Origin: Providencia rettgeri
GTDB taxonomy: Bacteria > Pseudomonadota > Gammaproteobacteria > Enterobacterales > Enterobacteriaceae
Direction: 5' to 3'
DNA: 64,000 nucleotides
Assembly (NCBI RefSeq): GCF_041075285.1
Contig: NZ_CP163512.1
Location: forward strand, 2,480,001 to 2,544,000
Numbering within the stretch: the first letter of the stretch is position 1; each line of letters opens with the position of its first letter. Positions 17,209-27,292 of the stretch are shown piece by piece. The position numbers were made by a program, and so were the translations under genes. The notes under the pieces were generated by a model, which made no database searches, had not been told where the DNA came from, and saw only the letters and a list, made by a program, of their open reading frames with translations.

Positions 17209-18564
17209 ATGCGAAACATGATAAAGCAACCAATATATAAAATCTTATATGTTCAGGTCATCGTAGCCATCGTCCTAGGTATCGCGCTAGGCCACTTTTA
17301 CCCAGACATTGGAGAGTCATTAAAACCACTTGGTGATGCATTCATCAAAATCGTTAAAATGATCATCGCACCCGTTATCTTCTTAACCGTAGTAACAGGT
17401 ATTTCGGGTATGTCAAACATGAAGGCTGTCGGTAGCGTTGCGGGCAAAGCAATGTTGTACTTCATTACCTTCTCTACTATCGCTTTAATCATTGGTCTCA
17501 TCGTTGCGAACATCATTCGCCCGGGTGATGGTTTAAATATTGATCCTGCCACTCTTGATAGTTCTAAAGTGGCTGGCTATGTTGCCAAAGCCCACGAATC
17601 GTCCATTGTTGGCTTCTTGATGAATATCATCCCTGATACCGTCATTAGCCCACTGGTCAATGGCAACATTCTCCAAGTTCTGTTCATTGCTGTTATTTTC
17701 GGATTAGCATTAGCAGCAACGGGCAAGCATGGCGAACCCATTGTTAAGTTACTGCAAAACTTCTCTGAGCCCGTGTTCAAAATGGTTGCGATGCTGATGA
17801 AACTCGCACCGATCGGGGCATTCGGCGCCATGGCATTTACCATTGGTAAATATGGAATTTCATCTATCGGTAACTTAATGATGCTGATAATGACGTTCTA
17901 CATAACCTCTTTACTGTTCGTTATCTTAGTATTAGGGGCGGTAGCCAAATATAACGGCTTCTCAATCATCGAATTGATAAAATACATCAAGGACGAGCTC
18001 TGGTTGGTTTTAGGGACATCGTCTTCTGAAGCGGCCCTGCCAAGCTTAATGAGAAAAATGGAACATGCTGGGTGTGAAAAATCAGTTGTGGGCTTAGTGA
18101 TCCCAACGGGGTATTCATTTAACCTTGATGGTACCAACATTTATATGACCATGGCGGCTCTGTTTATCGCACAAGCCACTAACATCGAGCTCACTATTTG
18201 GGAGCAAATCTCTTTACTGCTGGTTGCGATGATCAGCTCAAAAGGTGCGGCAGGTGTTACAGGTGCTGGTTTCATTACCTTAGCCGCAACACTGATGGTT
18301 GTACCAAGCATTCCCGTTGCTGGTATGGCTTTAATTTTGGGGATTGATCGCTTTATGTCTGAGTGCCGTGCATTAACTAACTTAGTGGGTAATGCATGTG
18401 CATGTATCGTGGTTGCACGTTGGGAAAAAGAGTTAGATACCGAAAAACTGGCTCATGCATTCTCAGCAAAAAATGAAACATTAGATTCAGTGATCACTGA
18501 AGATGACAGCGTCAATACTGAGATTAAAAACGTCCAGCCTGTTGATTTAACAAATCATAAATAA
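17209..18564 (+). CDS. dctA: C4-dicarboxylate:cation symporter DctA
   Basis: A 451-residue DAACS-family transporter of the inner membrane. It carries the family's reentrant-loop motif [48 protein letters not shown] and the substrate-binding helix [20 protein letters not shown]. It takes up succinate, fumarate and malate aerobically. It is longer than E. coli DctA (428) through an acidic C-terminal tail ([13 protein letters not shown]). A second in-frame ATG at 17218 is possible. It has its own terminator and stands as a single gene. Confidence 0.92.
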   Translation: MRNMIKQPIYKILYVQVIVAIVLGIALGHFYPDIGESLKPLGDAFIKIVKMIIAPVIFLTVVTGISGMSNMKAVGSVAGKAMLYFITFSTIALIIGLIVANIIRPGDGLNIDPATLDSSKVAGYVAKAHESSIVGFLMNIIPDTVISPLVNGNILQVLFIAVIFGLALAATGKHGEPIVKLLQNFSEPVFKMVAMLMKLAPIGAFGAMAFTIGKYGISSIGNLMMLIMTFYITSLLFVILVLGAVAKYNGFSIIELIKYIKDELWLVLGTSSSEAALPSLMRKMEHAGCEKSVVGLVIPTGYSFNLDGTNIYMTMAALFIAQATNIELTIWEQISLLLVAMISSKGAAGVTGAGFITLAATLMVVPSIPVAGMALILGIDRFMSECRALTNLVGNACACIVVARWEKELDTEKLAHAFSAKNETLDSVITEDDSVNTEIKNVQPVDLTNHK

Positions 18565-18582
18565 TCGTTTGGATTGATAACA

Positions 18583-18611
18583 AATAGGCCGCTAATCTGC
18601 GGCCTATTTTT
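18583..18611. terminator. Terminator between dctA and ubiF
   Basis: Stem AAATAGGCCGC / GCGGCCTATTT with a six-base loop and a T-run. It serves dctA and, by its A-run on the other side, probably also the convergent ubiF. Confidence 0.9.
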
Positions 18612-18627
18612 ATGATTTACGGTAAGC

Positions 18628-19818
18628 CTATATTCCTAGCGCATATTTTAACGCCAGCTTTTTCGCTTCACCCGCTCTTTGCGCCGCCATCAACCCAAGG
18701 TTTCTAAATACTTTTAGTCCCGGTAGGTTTTCGCTAAAGACCATATAGAACACATCCATACCAGCTTGCATCACTAAGTTATCGGGCAAACGACGACGTT
18801 CATAGCGTTTTAGTACATCCATCGAATACCATGGCTGTAAGTATTCACGTGCATAGCTTACTACACTCAATAAACTATCCACATCACGATAACCTAAGTT
18901 AACCCCTTGTCCTGCTAGCGGATTAATTGTATGTGCGGCATCCCCAATCAACACTAAACCGTCGATAACATAACGATTCGCATGATGGCGTGTTAATGGA
19001 AAAGCCCCCGATGCAATTGCAGTGACCTTACCGAGACGCTCAGGAAACGCTTCTGAAATCGCCCCTGTGAGTTGTTCCATTGACATGCCTTGTAAACGCC
19101 TAATCTTAGCTGGACTGTCATACCAGACTAATGAAGCCCAATTATCGTATAACGGCAAAAATGCCCGAGGTCCCGATGGGAAAAATTTCTGCCAGGTTTT
19201 ATCTTGTTGAGGTTGTTCGGTTTTAATAGTAATCAGCATGCACGATTGGCGATACTGCCAACCACGACTGCCAATCCCTGCCATTTTGCGGACCTGAGAG
19301 TTTGCGCCATCTGCGCCCACAACCAGTTTTGCTTCCAAAAGACGATTATCATCAAGAGTTAATTGCCATTCTTTTTGGTTTTTGGGCTGATATAAATTCA
19401 CTAAGTTTGCCGGACAAACTCGTGTTAAATTGCTGTACTTCTCGCACTCTTGCCATAAAGCAAGCTGTAATACCCGATTTTCAACCATAAAACCGAGCTC
19501 AGGTAAACCAAGGCTTTGGGCATCAAACACCACATTGCTATCAGGTTCTTCCCAGGTTTCTAATTGACGATAAGGAGCACAGCGCATCGCTTCAACATGT
19601 TGCCATGCACCAAGTTGCTTTAATAATTCAACGGAAGCTCGGCTGATAGCCGAAATACGGACGTCTGGATGACTGTGTGGCTCAAATGGTGCGGGTTGTG
19701 CCTTTTCAAGCAAAGCCACCTTCATCCCTTCTTGGGCGAAGCCCAATGCCGCCGCTGCGCCAGTCATACCCGCGCCAACTACGACAACATCATAAGATTC
19801 GATTTGTTTATTCATCAT
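18628..19818 (-). CDS. ubiF: 3-demethoxyubiquinol 3-hydroxylase UbiF
   Basis: A 396-residue FAD-dependent monooxygenase of the UbiH/UbiF family, with the N-terminal dinucleotide fold VVVGAGMTGAAAALG, the middle motif VVGADGANSQVRKMAG and the FAD-ribose motif LIGDAAHTINPLAGQGVNLG. It hydroxylates C6 of the ubiquinone ring at the membrane. PDVRISAISRASVELL and NWASLVWYDSPAKIRRLQ match UbiF rather than UbiH or UbiI. The start is uncertain: GTG 19827, ATG 19818 and ATG 19815 are all in frame and none has a clear ribosome site. It diverges from miaB, as in E. coli. Confidence 0.92.
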   Translation of the reverse strand: MMNKQIESYDVVVVGAGMTGAAAALGFAQEGMKVALLEKAQPAPFEPHSHPDVRISAISRASVELLKQLGAWQHVEAMRCAPYRQLETWEEPDSNVVFDAQSLGLPELGFMVENRVLQLALWQECEKYSNLTRVCPANLVNLYQPKNQKEWQLTLDDNRLLEAKLVVGADGANSQVRKMAGIGSRGWQYRQSCMLITIKTEQPQQDKTWQKFFPSGPRAFLPLYDNWASLVWYDSPAKIRRLQGMSMEQLTGAISEAFPERLGKVTAIASGAFPLTRHHANRYVIDGLVLIGDAAHTINPLAGQGVNLGYRDVDSLLSVVSYAREYLQPWYSMDVLKRYERRRLPDNLVMQAGMDVFYMVFSENLPGLKVFRNLGLMAAQRAGEAKKLALKYALGI

Positions 19819-19899
19819 TTTGGCCACTATTTACGAATTGATTGCCATATTGTACCGAAAATTTATTGCCCTCGCAGACAATATCTCCATTTGAACGCG

Positions 19900-20158
19900 A
19901 GGGGCTGTTTACCTGTACTGCTGATTTTTAACGCTAAAAAAGGTTAAAAAACTAGAAAATGGATAAATGTGTTAATCCTGCTGACTAATTCTTATTTGAA
20001 TACAGTATGCTGCTTAAACACTGCTCTATGGGTTCGATTAACGCACGTTTCACCCAGTTAATACTGCCTTGCCGAGTTCACACGGCGGCGAACCCCTCGC
20101 CTTGCCTAAAATGGCTTTAATTCGAATAAAAATCGACCGTCAAAGATAAACAGCCCCT
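19900..20158 (+). mobile_element. Inverted-repeat intergenic element (MITE-like), copy A
   Basis: 259 bases bounded by AGGGGCTGTTTACC and, reversed at the other end, AGGGGCTGTTTATC. The terminal similarity continues imperfectly for about 35 bases (both run into GATTTTTA). It shares its whole length, at roughly three-quarters identity by eye, with the copy at 35441. It has no coding frame. It fills most of the ubiF-miaB divergent region, so it may carry or separate their promoters. Confidence 0.7.
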
Positions 20159-20395
20159 AGCCACTGAGCCCCCAAATGAATACAATACGTCCTAATTTTT
20201 AAAACAATAGGCAAATGCCTGCCCTTAAATTTCAAGTAGTGATATTATTTCTCGCTATCTTTGCATTTATCCCATCATACAATGATGTCCTTAATCAAAA
20301 TGCAGACGAGTTCCCAAAAGAGGGTAGGACTTTGGATTTACAACGCGTTTCGGGGTCCATTACACTAGCCGCTTCGAAAACACCGGATATACGAC
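20159..20395. other. miaB upstream region
   Basis: 237 bases left between the repeat element and miaB. A 64-codon frame (20215-20409) overlaps the start of miaB; it lacks a ribosome site, so I treat the stretch as the miaB promoter and leader. I cannot assign a promoter with confidence. Confidence 0.45.
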
Positions 20396-21826
20396 ATGTC
20401 GACGAATAAAAAGTTATACATTAAAACTTGGGGCTGCCAAATGAATGAGTATGACTCATCCAAAATGGTCTCTTTATTAGAAAGCACCCACGGTTATCAG
20501 CTAACTGAAATTGCTGAAGAAGCAGATTTACTTCTGCTTAACACCTGTTCGATTCGGGAAAAGGCTCAAGAAAAAGTCTTCCACCAGCTTGGGCGTTGGA
20601 AGTTTTTTAAAGACAAAAACCCTAACATCATTATTGGTGTTGGCGGCTGTGTTGCATCTCAAGAAGGGGATTTTATCCGCCAACGTGCACCAAGTGTTGA
20701 CATTGTCTTTGGTCCACAGACATTGCACCGCCTTCCGGAGATGATCAACCAAGTGCAAGGTACTCGCAGCCCTGTTATCGATATCAGCTTCCCTGAAATT
20801 GAGAAGTTTGACCGCTTACCAGAACCACGGGCAGAAGGGCCTACTGCTTTTGTTTCTATTATGGAAGGGTGTAATAAATACTGCACTTTCTGTGTGGTGC
20901 CATACACCCGTGGTGAAGAAGTTAGTCGCCCATGTGACGATATCTTATTTGAAATCGCACAGTTGGCCGCACAAGGTGTACGAGAAGTTAACTTACTGGG
21001 TCAAAACGTTAACGCTTATCGCGGTGAAACCTTTGATGGTGAAATTTGTTCATTTGCGGAGTTACTGCGATTAGTCGCTGCGATTGATGGTATTGACCGC
21101 GTGCGTTTCACCACTAGCCACCCTATTGAATTTACCGACGATATTATTGATGTTTATCGTGATACGCCTGAATTAGTCAGCTTCTTGCACCTGCCTGTGC
21201 AAAGTGGTTCAGACCGCATTCTCACTATGATGAAACGTGCTCATACGGCTCTTGAATACAAAGCAATTATTCGCAAACTGCGCGAAGCTCGCCCGGGTAT
21301 TCTCATCAGCTCTGACTTTATTGTTGGTTTCCCTGGTGAAACCACCGATGATTTTGAAAAAACGATGAAGTTGATTGCAGATGTTAACTTTGACATGAGT
21401 TATAGCTTTGTCTATTCCGCACGTCCAGGCACGCCAGCGGCCGATTTACCTGATGACGTTACTGAAGATGAGAAAAAACAGCGTCTATACTTACTGCAAC
21501 AGCGTATTAATCAGCAGGCTTTAAATTTCAGCCGTCAAATGCTGGGGACCGTTCAACGCATCTTAGTTGAAGGGACGTCGCGTAAAAACATTATGGAACT
21601 GTCTGGGCGCACTGAGAATAACCGTGTTGTGAACTTTGAAGGCACACCGGATATGATCGGCAAATTTGTGGATGTTGAGATTGTGGATGTCTATACCAAT
21701 TCATTACGTGGTAAAGTCATTCGTACAGAGGATCAAATGGGTCTTCGCGTTCATGAATCACCCGAGTCTGTTATTGCACGTACCCGTAAAGAAGATGAGC
21801 TAGGTGTTGGCAGTTTTCAACCCTAA
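20396..21826 (+). CDS. miaB: tRNA-2-methylthio-N6-isopentenyladenosine synthase MiaB
   Basis: A 476-residue radical-SAM methylthiotransferase that adds the 2-methylthio group to i6A37 of tRNAs reading UNN codons. The order is an N-terminal UPF0004 domain with cluster cysteines ([35 protein letters not shown]), the radical-SAM motif [17 protein letters not shown] (CxxxCxxC) and a C-terminal TRAM domain (about 380-445). ybeZ follows 21 bases later, so it probably heads miaB-ybeZ-ybeY. Confidence 0.97.
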   Translation: MSTNKKLYIKTWGCQMNEYDSSKMVSLLESTHGYQLTEIAEEADLLLLNTCSIREKAQEKVFHQLGRWKFFKDKNPNIIIGVGGCVASQEGDFIRQRAPSVDIVFGPQTLHRLPEMINQVQGTRSPVIDISFPEIEKFDRLPEPRAEGPTAFVSIMEGCNKYCTFCVVPYTRGEEVSRPCDDILFEIAQLAAQGVREVNLLGQNVNAYRGETFDGEICSFAELLRLVAAIDGIDRVRFTTSHPIEFTDDIIDVYRDTPELVSFLHLPVQSGSDRILTMMKRAHTALEYKAIIRKLREARPGILISSDFIVGFPGETTDDFEKTMKLIADVNFDMSYSFVYSARPGTPAADLPDDVTEDEKKQRLYLLQQRINQQALNFSRQMLGTVQRILVEGTSRKNIMELSGRTENNRVVNFEGTPDMIGKFVDVEIVDVYTNSLRGKVIRTEDQMGLRVHESPESVIARTRKEDELGVGSFQP

Positions 21827-21847
21827 GCCGTAACCATAGGATATTCA

Positions 21848-22918
21848 GTGACTGAGACAAAAAATTTGCAAATCGCAACTCAAGAAATCTTTCTAGAACC
21901 CGCAGATAACCAGCGTTTAATGAGCCTCTGCGGGCCATTTGACGATAATATCAAGCAGCTAGAACGCCGCCTTGCTATCGAAATTAATCGCCGTGATAAC
22001 CGTTTTAAACTATCGGGTAAACCGCTTAATGTTCAAGCGGCGAGCAAAATTTTGCGTCAACTGTATGTCGATACCGCGCCTGTGCGCGGTGTCATTCCTG
22101 ATATCGATCCTGAGAATATTCACTTAGCCATTCTTGATAGTCGCGTTTTAGAGCAATCGGCCGAAAGCGTTCCTGACTATGGCAAAGCCGTCAATATCAA
22201 AACCAAACGTGGTGTGATAAAGCCTCGTACGCCAAATCAAGCGCAGTACATTGCTAATATTTTAGATCATGATATTACATTTGGGATTGGTCCGGCGGGA
22301 ACAGGGAAAACCTATTTAGCCGTAGCCGCTGCCGTCGATGCCTTAGAACGTCAAGAAGTTCGCCGCATTTTGCTCACACGCCCAGCCGTTGAAGCAGGAG
22401 AAAAACTAGGTTTTTTACCTGGGGATTTAAGCCAGAAAGTCGACCCTTATTTGCGCCCGCTTTATGATGCGCTGTTTGAGATGTTAGGCTTTGAAAAGGT
22501 TGAAAAACTGATTGAGCGCAATGTTATTGAAGTCGCACCACTGGCGTATATGCGTGGCCGGACTTTAAATGATGCGTTTATTATTTTAGATGAAAGCCAA
22601 AACACCACCATTGAGCAGATGAAAATGTTTTTGACGCGGATTGGTTTTAACTCCAAAGCGGTCGTTACAGGGGATATTACCCAAGTTGACTTACCGCGAG
22701 GCAGTAAATCAGGCTTGCGCCATGCGATTGAAGTACTCTCTGGCGTGGATGACTTGAGCTTTAATTTTTTCCACAGTGAAGACGTGGTTCGCCACCCTGT
22801 CGTTGCCAAAGTGGTTATGGCCTACGAAGCGTGGGAAGAGCAAGATAATAAACGTCGTCAACAATTACGTGAAGAAAAAGAACAGCAAAAAGAGCTGGAA
22901 AAGCAGGAAAACCAATAA
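21848..22918 (+). CDS. ybeZ: PhoH-like ATPase YbeZ
   Basis: 356 residues from a GTG start. The PhoH ATPase domain has Walker A GPAGTGKTYLA (about 152-162) and Walker B FIILDESQNTT, with DITQVDLPRG beyond. The C terminus is a charged, probably disordered tail rich in Lys, Glu and Gln. YbeZ works with the endoribonuclease YbeY in ribosome and RNA quality control; the exact activity is not settled. Its stop codon directly abuts the ybeY start, an arrangement implying coupled translation. Confidence 0.93.
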   Translation: MTETKNLQIATQEIFLEPADNQRLMSLCGPFDDNIKQLERRLAIEINRRDNRFKLSGKPLNVQAASKILRQLYVDTAPVRGVIPDIDPENIHLAILDSRVLEQSAESVPDYGKAVNIKTKRGVIKPRTPNQAQYIANILDHDITFGIGPAGTGKTYLAVAAAVDALERQEVRRILLTRPAVEAGEKLGFLPGDLSQKVDPYLRPLYDALFEMLGFEKVEKLIERNVIEVAPLAYMRGRTLNDAFIILDESQNTTIEQMKMFLTRIGFNSKAVVTGDITQVDLPRGSKSGLRHAIEVLSGVDDLSFNFFHSEDVVRHPVVAKVVMAYEAWEEQDNKRRQQLREEKEQQKELEKQENQ

Positions 22919-23386
22919 ATGAGTGACGTCATTCTCGATTTACAAATTGCGTGTGAAAAACCTGAAGGTTTGCCTTCTGAAGCACTATTCGAGCGCTGGT
23001 TAGCTGCCGTGTTACCCAAATTTCAAGCGCAAAGCGAAGTCACTATTCGTATTGTTGACGAAGCGGAAAGTCACCATTTAAACCTGACTTATCGTGGAAA
23101 AGATAAACCAACCAATGTGTTATCTTTTCCTTTTGAAGCTCCACCTGAAATTGAGCTTCCCCTGCTCGGGGACCTAATTATTTGCCGCCAAGTCGTTGAA
23201 CAAGAAGCTATCGAACAGCAAAAAAGTGCTGAAGAACATTGGGCACATATGGTGGTTCACGGTTGCTTGCATTTATTAGGTTATGATCATATTGAAGATG
23301 ATGAAGCTGAGGAAATGGAAGGTTTAGAAACTGAAATTTTGGCAGAACTGGGCTATGAAGACCCTTATCTTGCAGAAAAAGAGTGA
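22919..23386 (+). CDS. ybeY: Endoribonuclease / rRNA maturation factor YbeY
   Basis: 155 residues with the invariant metal-binding motif [11 protein letters not shown] (H-x3-H-x5-H) near residue 120 and the family motif [19 protein letters not shown]. It acts in 16S rRNA 3' maturation and 70S quality control. The ATG follows the ybeZ stop with no spacer. In E. coli corC follows closely; here 514 bases with a hairpin and tandem ERICs separate them. Confidence 0.96.
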   Translation: MSDVILDLQIACEKPEGLPSEALFERWLAAVLPKFQAQSEVTIRIVDEAESHHLNLTYRGKDKPTNVLSFPFEAPPEIELPLLGDLIICRQVVEQEAIEQQKSAEEHWAHMVVHGCLHLLGYDHIEDDEAEEMEGLETEILAELGYEDPYLAEKE

Positions 23387-23435
23387 CTTAACTATAATTT
23401 TTTAAGCGTCTTTTACAGAAAAAGCATTATTTTAC

Positions 23436-23476
23436 AAAAAACTGACGGTTATTTTGCAGATAAACCGTCAGTTTTA
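23436..23476 (+). terminator. Hairpin after ybeY, likely terminator
   Basis: Stem AAAACTGACGGTT / AACCGTCAGTTTT with a 14-base loop, 50 bases after the ybeY stop. The T-run is within the stem end (GTTTTATG), so termination may be partial. Confidence 0.6.
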
Positions 23477-23567
23477 TGCTAAAAAAGAATGAAGTAAGCT
23501 GTTTTTATTAACTAAGCTCTAAATACTTTATCTGCTAACTCTTTTGCTTAACGAGATAGCTAAAACC

Positions 23568-23873
23568 AGCCAACAACGCTGCGGTTCGATATATGATGAG
23601 TAACGACTATCTAATACTCTAAATAATTCGGATTGCAGCTAGGCGGCCAGCGAGGATATCCCGATGAGCATACACTAGTATGTGATTCGGGTAGCCGAGT
23701 GCAGCCAACAACGCTGCGGTTCGATATATGATGAGTAACGTCTATTAAATACTCTAAATAATTCGGATTGCAGCTAGGCGGCCAGCGAGGATATCCCGAT
23801 GAGCATACACTAGTATGTGATTCGGGTAGCCGAGTGCAGCCAACAACGCTGCGGTTCGAAGTATGACGAGTAT
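23568..23873 (+). repeat. Tandem ERIC-type repeats between ybeY and corC
   Basis: Two nearly identical 119-base units (23617-23735 and 23752-23870) in 135-base register, preceded by a partial right end (from 23568). Each unit runs from CTCTAAATAATTCGGATTG to ATGATGAG or ATGACGAG. It has a central palindrome (ATCCCGATGAGCATAC with its mirror GTATGTGATTCGGGT) and the typical ERIC right half GTGCAGCCAACAACGCTGCGG. The array ends 30 bases before the corC start. Confidence 0.85.
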
Positions 23874-23900
23874 TTTTTGAGGAAAAAAAAATTAACCGCC

Positions 23901-24785
23901 ATGAGCGACGATAACTCTTCGAGTAACGATAACCCAGGTCCTAAGAAAGGGTTCTTTGCACTGTTAAATCACCTTTTTCATGGTGAACCTAAAAATCGTG
24001 ATGATTTAGTCGAATTAATTCGCGACTCTGAACAAAACGATTTAATCGATCCTGATACCCGTGAAATGCTTGAAGGGGTTATGGATATCGCGGATCAGCG
24101 TGTACGTGACATTATGATCCCGCGTTCCCAAATTGTTACCTTAAAACGTAACCAAACCCTTGATGAGTGTTTGGATGTCATTATTGACTCTGCTCACTCC
24201 CGCTTCCCTGTTATCAGCGAAGATAAAGATCATATCGAAGGACTGCTGATGGCGAAGGATTTACTGCCATTTATGCGCACAGATGCAGAGCCTTTTAGTA
24301 TTGATAAGGTCTTGCGCCAAGCGGTTGTTGTTCCTGAAAGTAAACGTGTAGACCGATTACTCAAAGAGTTCCGTTCCCAACGTTATCATATGGCTATCGT
24401 TATCGATGAATTTGGTGGCGTTTCAGGTCTTGTGACCATCGAAGATATTTTAGAATTGATTGTGGGTGAAATTGAAGATGAATACGACGATCAAGATGAT
24501 GTCAATATTCGCCAATTGAGTCGTCACTCCTATTCTGTCCGTGCACTGACACAGATAGAAGATTTCAATGAGGCTTTCAATACCCATTTTAGTGATGATG
24601 AAGTCGATACGCTTGGTGGACTGGTGATGCAGGCCTTTGGCCATTTGCCTTCCCGTGGTGAAACCATCACAATAGATAACTATCAGTTTAAAGTTGCTAT
24701 GGCAGACAGTCGTCGAATTCTGCTGCTTCACGTGAAAATTCCAGACGATGCGCCAGTTCCTACTTTGGAAGAAGAACAGACTTAA
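23901..24785 (+). CDS. corC: CBS-domain protein CorC (YbeX)
   Basis: 294 residues: a polar N terminus ([11 protein letters not shown]), two CBS domains (about 65-190; [59 protein letters not shown]) and a CorC_HlyC transporter-associated domain (about 205-285). It is associated with magnesium/cobalt homeostasis and, in recent work on ybeX, ribosome metabolism. The ATG at 23901 aligns with E. coli. The nearest GAGG is 18 bases upstream, unusually far. The frame is open upstream through the ERIC, but that part is not coding. It overlaps lnt by one base. Confidence 0.95.
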   Translation: MSDDNSSSNDNPGPKKGFFALLNHLFHGEPKNRDDLVELIRDSEQNDLIDPDTREMLEGVMDIADQRVRDIMIPRSQIVTLKRNQTLDECLDVIIDSAHSRFPVISEDKDHIEGLLMAKDLLPFMRTDAEPFSIDKVLRQAVVVPESKRVDRLLKEFRSQRYHMAIVIDEFGGVSGLVTIEDILELIVGEIEDEYDDQDDVNIRQLSRHSYSVRALTQIEDFNEAFNTHFSDDEVDTLGGLVMQAFGHLPSRGETITIDNYQFKVAMADSRRILLLHVKIPDDAPVPTLEEEQT

Positions 24786-26314
24786 TGAACTCAATGTCGA
24801 TATATCAAAGTCAGTGGCTGCGGTTGCTGCTGGCTTTATTGTTCGGAGCCAGTGGAACACTGGCTTTTTCGCCTTTTGACATCTGGCCAGCCGCACTACT
24901 TTCGATTTTATTTCTCCAATTACTCACCCTAGAACGCCGTGTAAAACAGTCTTTTGCTATCGGGTTTGCTTGGGGATTTGGTCTATTTGGCAGCGGAGTT
25001 AATTGGGTCTATGTCAGCATTGCTGATTTCGGTGGAATGCCGGGACCAGTAAATGTCTTTATTGTTATATTATTAGCGGCTTACCTTTCCCTTTATACAG
25101 GGCTATTTGGCGCTTTACTGGCTAAACTCGCCCCTAAAACCAATATTTGGCGCTTAGTTTTCGTCGCCCCAGCCCTCTGGCAAGTCACCGAGTTTCTTCG
25201 CGGCTGGATACTCACTGGGTTCCCATGGCTGCAATTTGGGTATAGCCAAATTGATGGACCGATGAAAGCACTCGCTCCCGTATTTGGAGTGGAAATGATT
25301 ACGTTGCTATTGTTTAGCATCAGTGGTCTGTTAGTACTCGCTATCCTACGCCGTAGCTTTATTGCGCTGGCGGTTGCAGCTGTTTTAACTTTTGCCCCAT
25401 TAGTTGCCAAAAATATACAGTGGTTCACCCCTCTTGAGAGCAAAAAGATGCAAGTGGCGCTGGTTCAAGGCAATATTCCCCAATCGATGAAATGGGAAGC
25501 CAGTTTTTTACAAAAAACCAAAGATACCTATATGGCGCTTTCTCGCCCTTATATCGGTAAAGCCTCTTTGATTATTTGGCCTGAGTCTGCGGTGCCTTCC
25601 GTTGAACTTGATAACCAAACGTGGCTTAAGTCTCTCGACCAATTATTAGCGCAGTCCAACACCCAATTAATTACAGGGATTGTGGATGCCAGACCGATGG
25701 ATGGTGAATACACTTTCTATAATACAATCATTGTGTTAGGGGATAAAAAACCGTATTTATACCCATCTAAAAACCGTTATAACAAACACCATTTAGTCCC
25801 ATTTGGTGAATATGTCCCTTTAGAAGACTTACTGCGACCAATCGCGCCATTCTTTAATTTGCCGATGTCAGGCTTTAGCCGTGGTGATTACCAACAAGCT
25901 CAGTTAGCGGTTGGCAATATTCATCTGACTGCGGCCATTTGCTATGAGATTATTTTAGGTACACAAGTCAGAGATAACTTTAAACCTGATAGCGACTACT
26001 TACTTACCGTTTCAAATGATGCATGGTTTGGGCAGTCCATTGGCCCATGGCAGCACTTCCAGATGGCACGGATGCGCGCTTTAGAATTGGGTCGCCCACT
26101 ATTACGTTCTACCAATAATGGCATCACGGCCGTGATCAGTGCTGATGGCGCGATACAAGATATGCTTGCGCAATTCAAAACTGCCACACTGGCTACTGAA
26201 GTGACACCAACGACAGGCTTAACACCTTATGCACGTTGGAGTAATTATCCGATGTGGGGGGTTGTTGTGGTCTTTGGCGTGCTAGGCTTTGCGATGAATA
26301 GACGCCGGAAATAG
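24785..26314 (+). CDS. lnt: Apolipoprotein N-acyltransferase
   Basis: A 509-residue inner-membrane enzyme that adds the third acyl chain to lipoproteins at the N-terminal cysteine. An N-terminal block of about seven helices ([53 protein letters not shown]) is followed by a periplasmic nitrilase domain with the Glu of [10 protein letters not shown], a Lys in the [14 protein letters not shown] region and the Cys of [13 protein letters not shown]-terminal helix closes it. The ATG overlaps the corC stop; a second ATG at 24794 is possible. Confidence 0.97.
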   Translation: MNSMSIYQSQWLRLLLALLFGASGTLAFSPFDIWPAALLSILFLQLLTLERRVKQSFAIGFAWGFGLFGSGVNWVYVSIADFGGMPGPVNVFIVILLAAYLSLYTGLFGALLAKLAPKTNIWRLVFVAPALWQVTEFLRGWILTGFPWLQFGYSQIDGPMKALAPVFGVEMITLLLFSISGLLVLAILRRSFIALAVAAVLTFAPLVAKNIQWFTPLESKKMQVALVQGNIPQSMKWEASFLQKTKDTYMALSRPYIGKASLIIWPESAVPSVELDNQTWLKSLDQLLAQSNTQLITGIVDARPMDGEYTFYNTIIVLGDKKPYLYPSKNRYNKHHLVPFGEYVPLEDLLRPIAPFFNLPMSGFSRGDYQQAQLAVGNIHLTAAICYEIILGTQVRDNFKPDSDYLLTVSNDAWFGQSIGPWQHFQMARMRALELGRPLLRSTNNGITAVISADGAIQDMLAQFKTATLATEVTPTTGLTPYARWSNYPMWGVVVVFGVLGFAMNRRRK

Positions 26315-26324
26315 TCATGATCAG

Positions 26325-26361
26325 CCCGCCTCAATAACACAATCAACTTTATTGAGGCGGG
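26325..26361. terminator. Convergent hairpin between lnt and the NAD-kinase-like gene
   Basis: A perfect 13-bp stem CCCGCCTCAATAA / TTATTGAGGCGGG with an 11-base loop. Both genes end into it; T-runs are weak. Confidence 0.75.
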
Positions 26362-26368
26362 TGTTACA

Positions 26369-27292
26369 CTAACCAATGAGCTGCCCTTGTAAGTCAGCAA
26401 TTTTTACAGTCACAATACAGCCCGCATTAAACTGTAAAAAATCATCTTCGATGCCATCGGAAAAAATTACGCCATTATCTGGCATTAAGGACTCTAGTGC
26501 TAAAGGTGACTGAGGCTCTATTGTGCCAAATACCCATTTAGTGCCCGTCGTTTTACTTAAAAATGGTTCTCTAACACTAAACTGTAATTTGCTTTCTCCC
26601 CAACCGAATCCATTTGAAAGCGGATGTGAAGTTGTTCCTGTAATAGCTTGTGCTCCCGCTAAGATAGATTGAAACCACCCAGTTGAGCCTAGCCCTGTCG
26701 ATATAATGATCCCCGAAGAAGACTGAAGCTCTTGTTCCCCTTGCCAATTTAACAAATAACGCGCGGAGGTATGACTTTTAGGTCCAATAAATAAGTCATT
26801 AACCGCCAGTAATGACTGCCCATCATTGGTTGTTGCCTGCGCAAAGGTCACTGATTTTTGTTCAACCTGACCTTTCATTGTTTTCATTACCACCTCTTGT
26901 AACTGGCCAATTTCAAATGGCAGTAATTTACCATCCCACCTTGCTGGATCGGGGTTAATCGCAATAACGGGCTGCCCTTTTAAATACTTTAACGTATTAG
27001 CCACTAAGCCATCTTGGCCAATCACGACGATAATGTCCTGCTTAGAAAATTGATAGCTTGGTAATAATTTTCTTTCCAATAATTGAAATCGACCTAACGC
27101 CTTCAAGATTGATTCAGCTTGAACTAATTGCCGCTGATACAAATCATGTTCATTCAGGTAATCATCGACTTCTACATGGTTGTGTTCCAAATAAAACTTT
27201 GCCTGTGGCCAAGTATTGAAGCGTTCAATCAGTTCTTGTAAACGCGTTTTACGCATCACTAGAATGAATCGGGCATCATCCATCTTATTCAT
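26369..27292 (-). CDS. NAD-kinase-like protein
   Basis: 307 residues. The C-terminal two-thirds follow the NAD kinase fold: VVIGQDGLVANTL (about 90-102, at the GGDG position), the VNDLFIG motif at the NE/D position, and SSGIIISTGLGSTGW at the conserved STxxGSTA loop. The canonical GGDG is GQDG here, and the N-terminal 85 residues are unusual for NadK. It could phosphorylate NAD(H) or be a related ligand-binding protein. It overlaps the SPFH gene by four bases (ATGA), so the two are co-translated. A housekeeping nadK should exist elsewhere. Confidence 0.75.
   Translation of the reverse strand: MNKMDDARFILVMRKTRLQELIERFNTWPQAKFYLEHNHVEVDDYLNEHDLYQRQLVQAESILKALGRFQLLERKLLPSYQFSKQDIIVVIGQDGLVANTLKYLKGQPVIAINPDPARWDGKLLPFEIGQLQEVVMKTMKGQVEQKSVTFAQATTNDGQSLLAVNDLFIGPKSHTSARYLLNWQGEQELQSSSGIIISTGLGSTGWFQSILAGAQAITGTTSHPLSNGFGWGESKLQFSVREPFLSKTTGTKWVFGTIEPQSPLALESLMPDNGVIFSDGIEDDFLQFNAGCIVTVKIADLQGQLIG

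Noticed and set aside
20215..20409. 64-codon frame with a hydrophobic start just before miaB
   Set aside because: It resembles a signal peptide but overlaps miaB, has no ribosome site and no recognisable mature protein. Kept only as a remark in the miaB upstream entry.
23568..23873. CRISPR-like array
   Set aside because: Only two units of 119 bases with near-identical spacers of 16 bases; the units are ERIC repeats and there are no cas genes.
23817..23900. N-terminal extension of the corC frame into the ERIC
   Set aside because: The extension translates repeat DNA; E. coli CorC starts at the position of the ATG at 23901.
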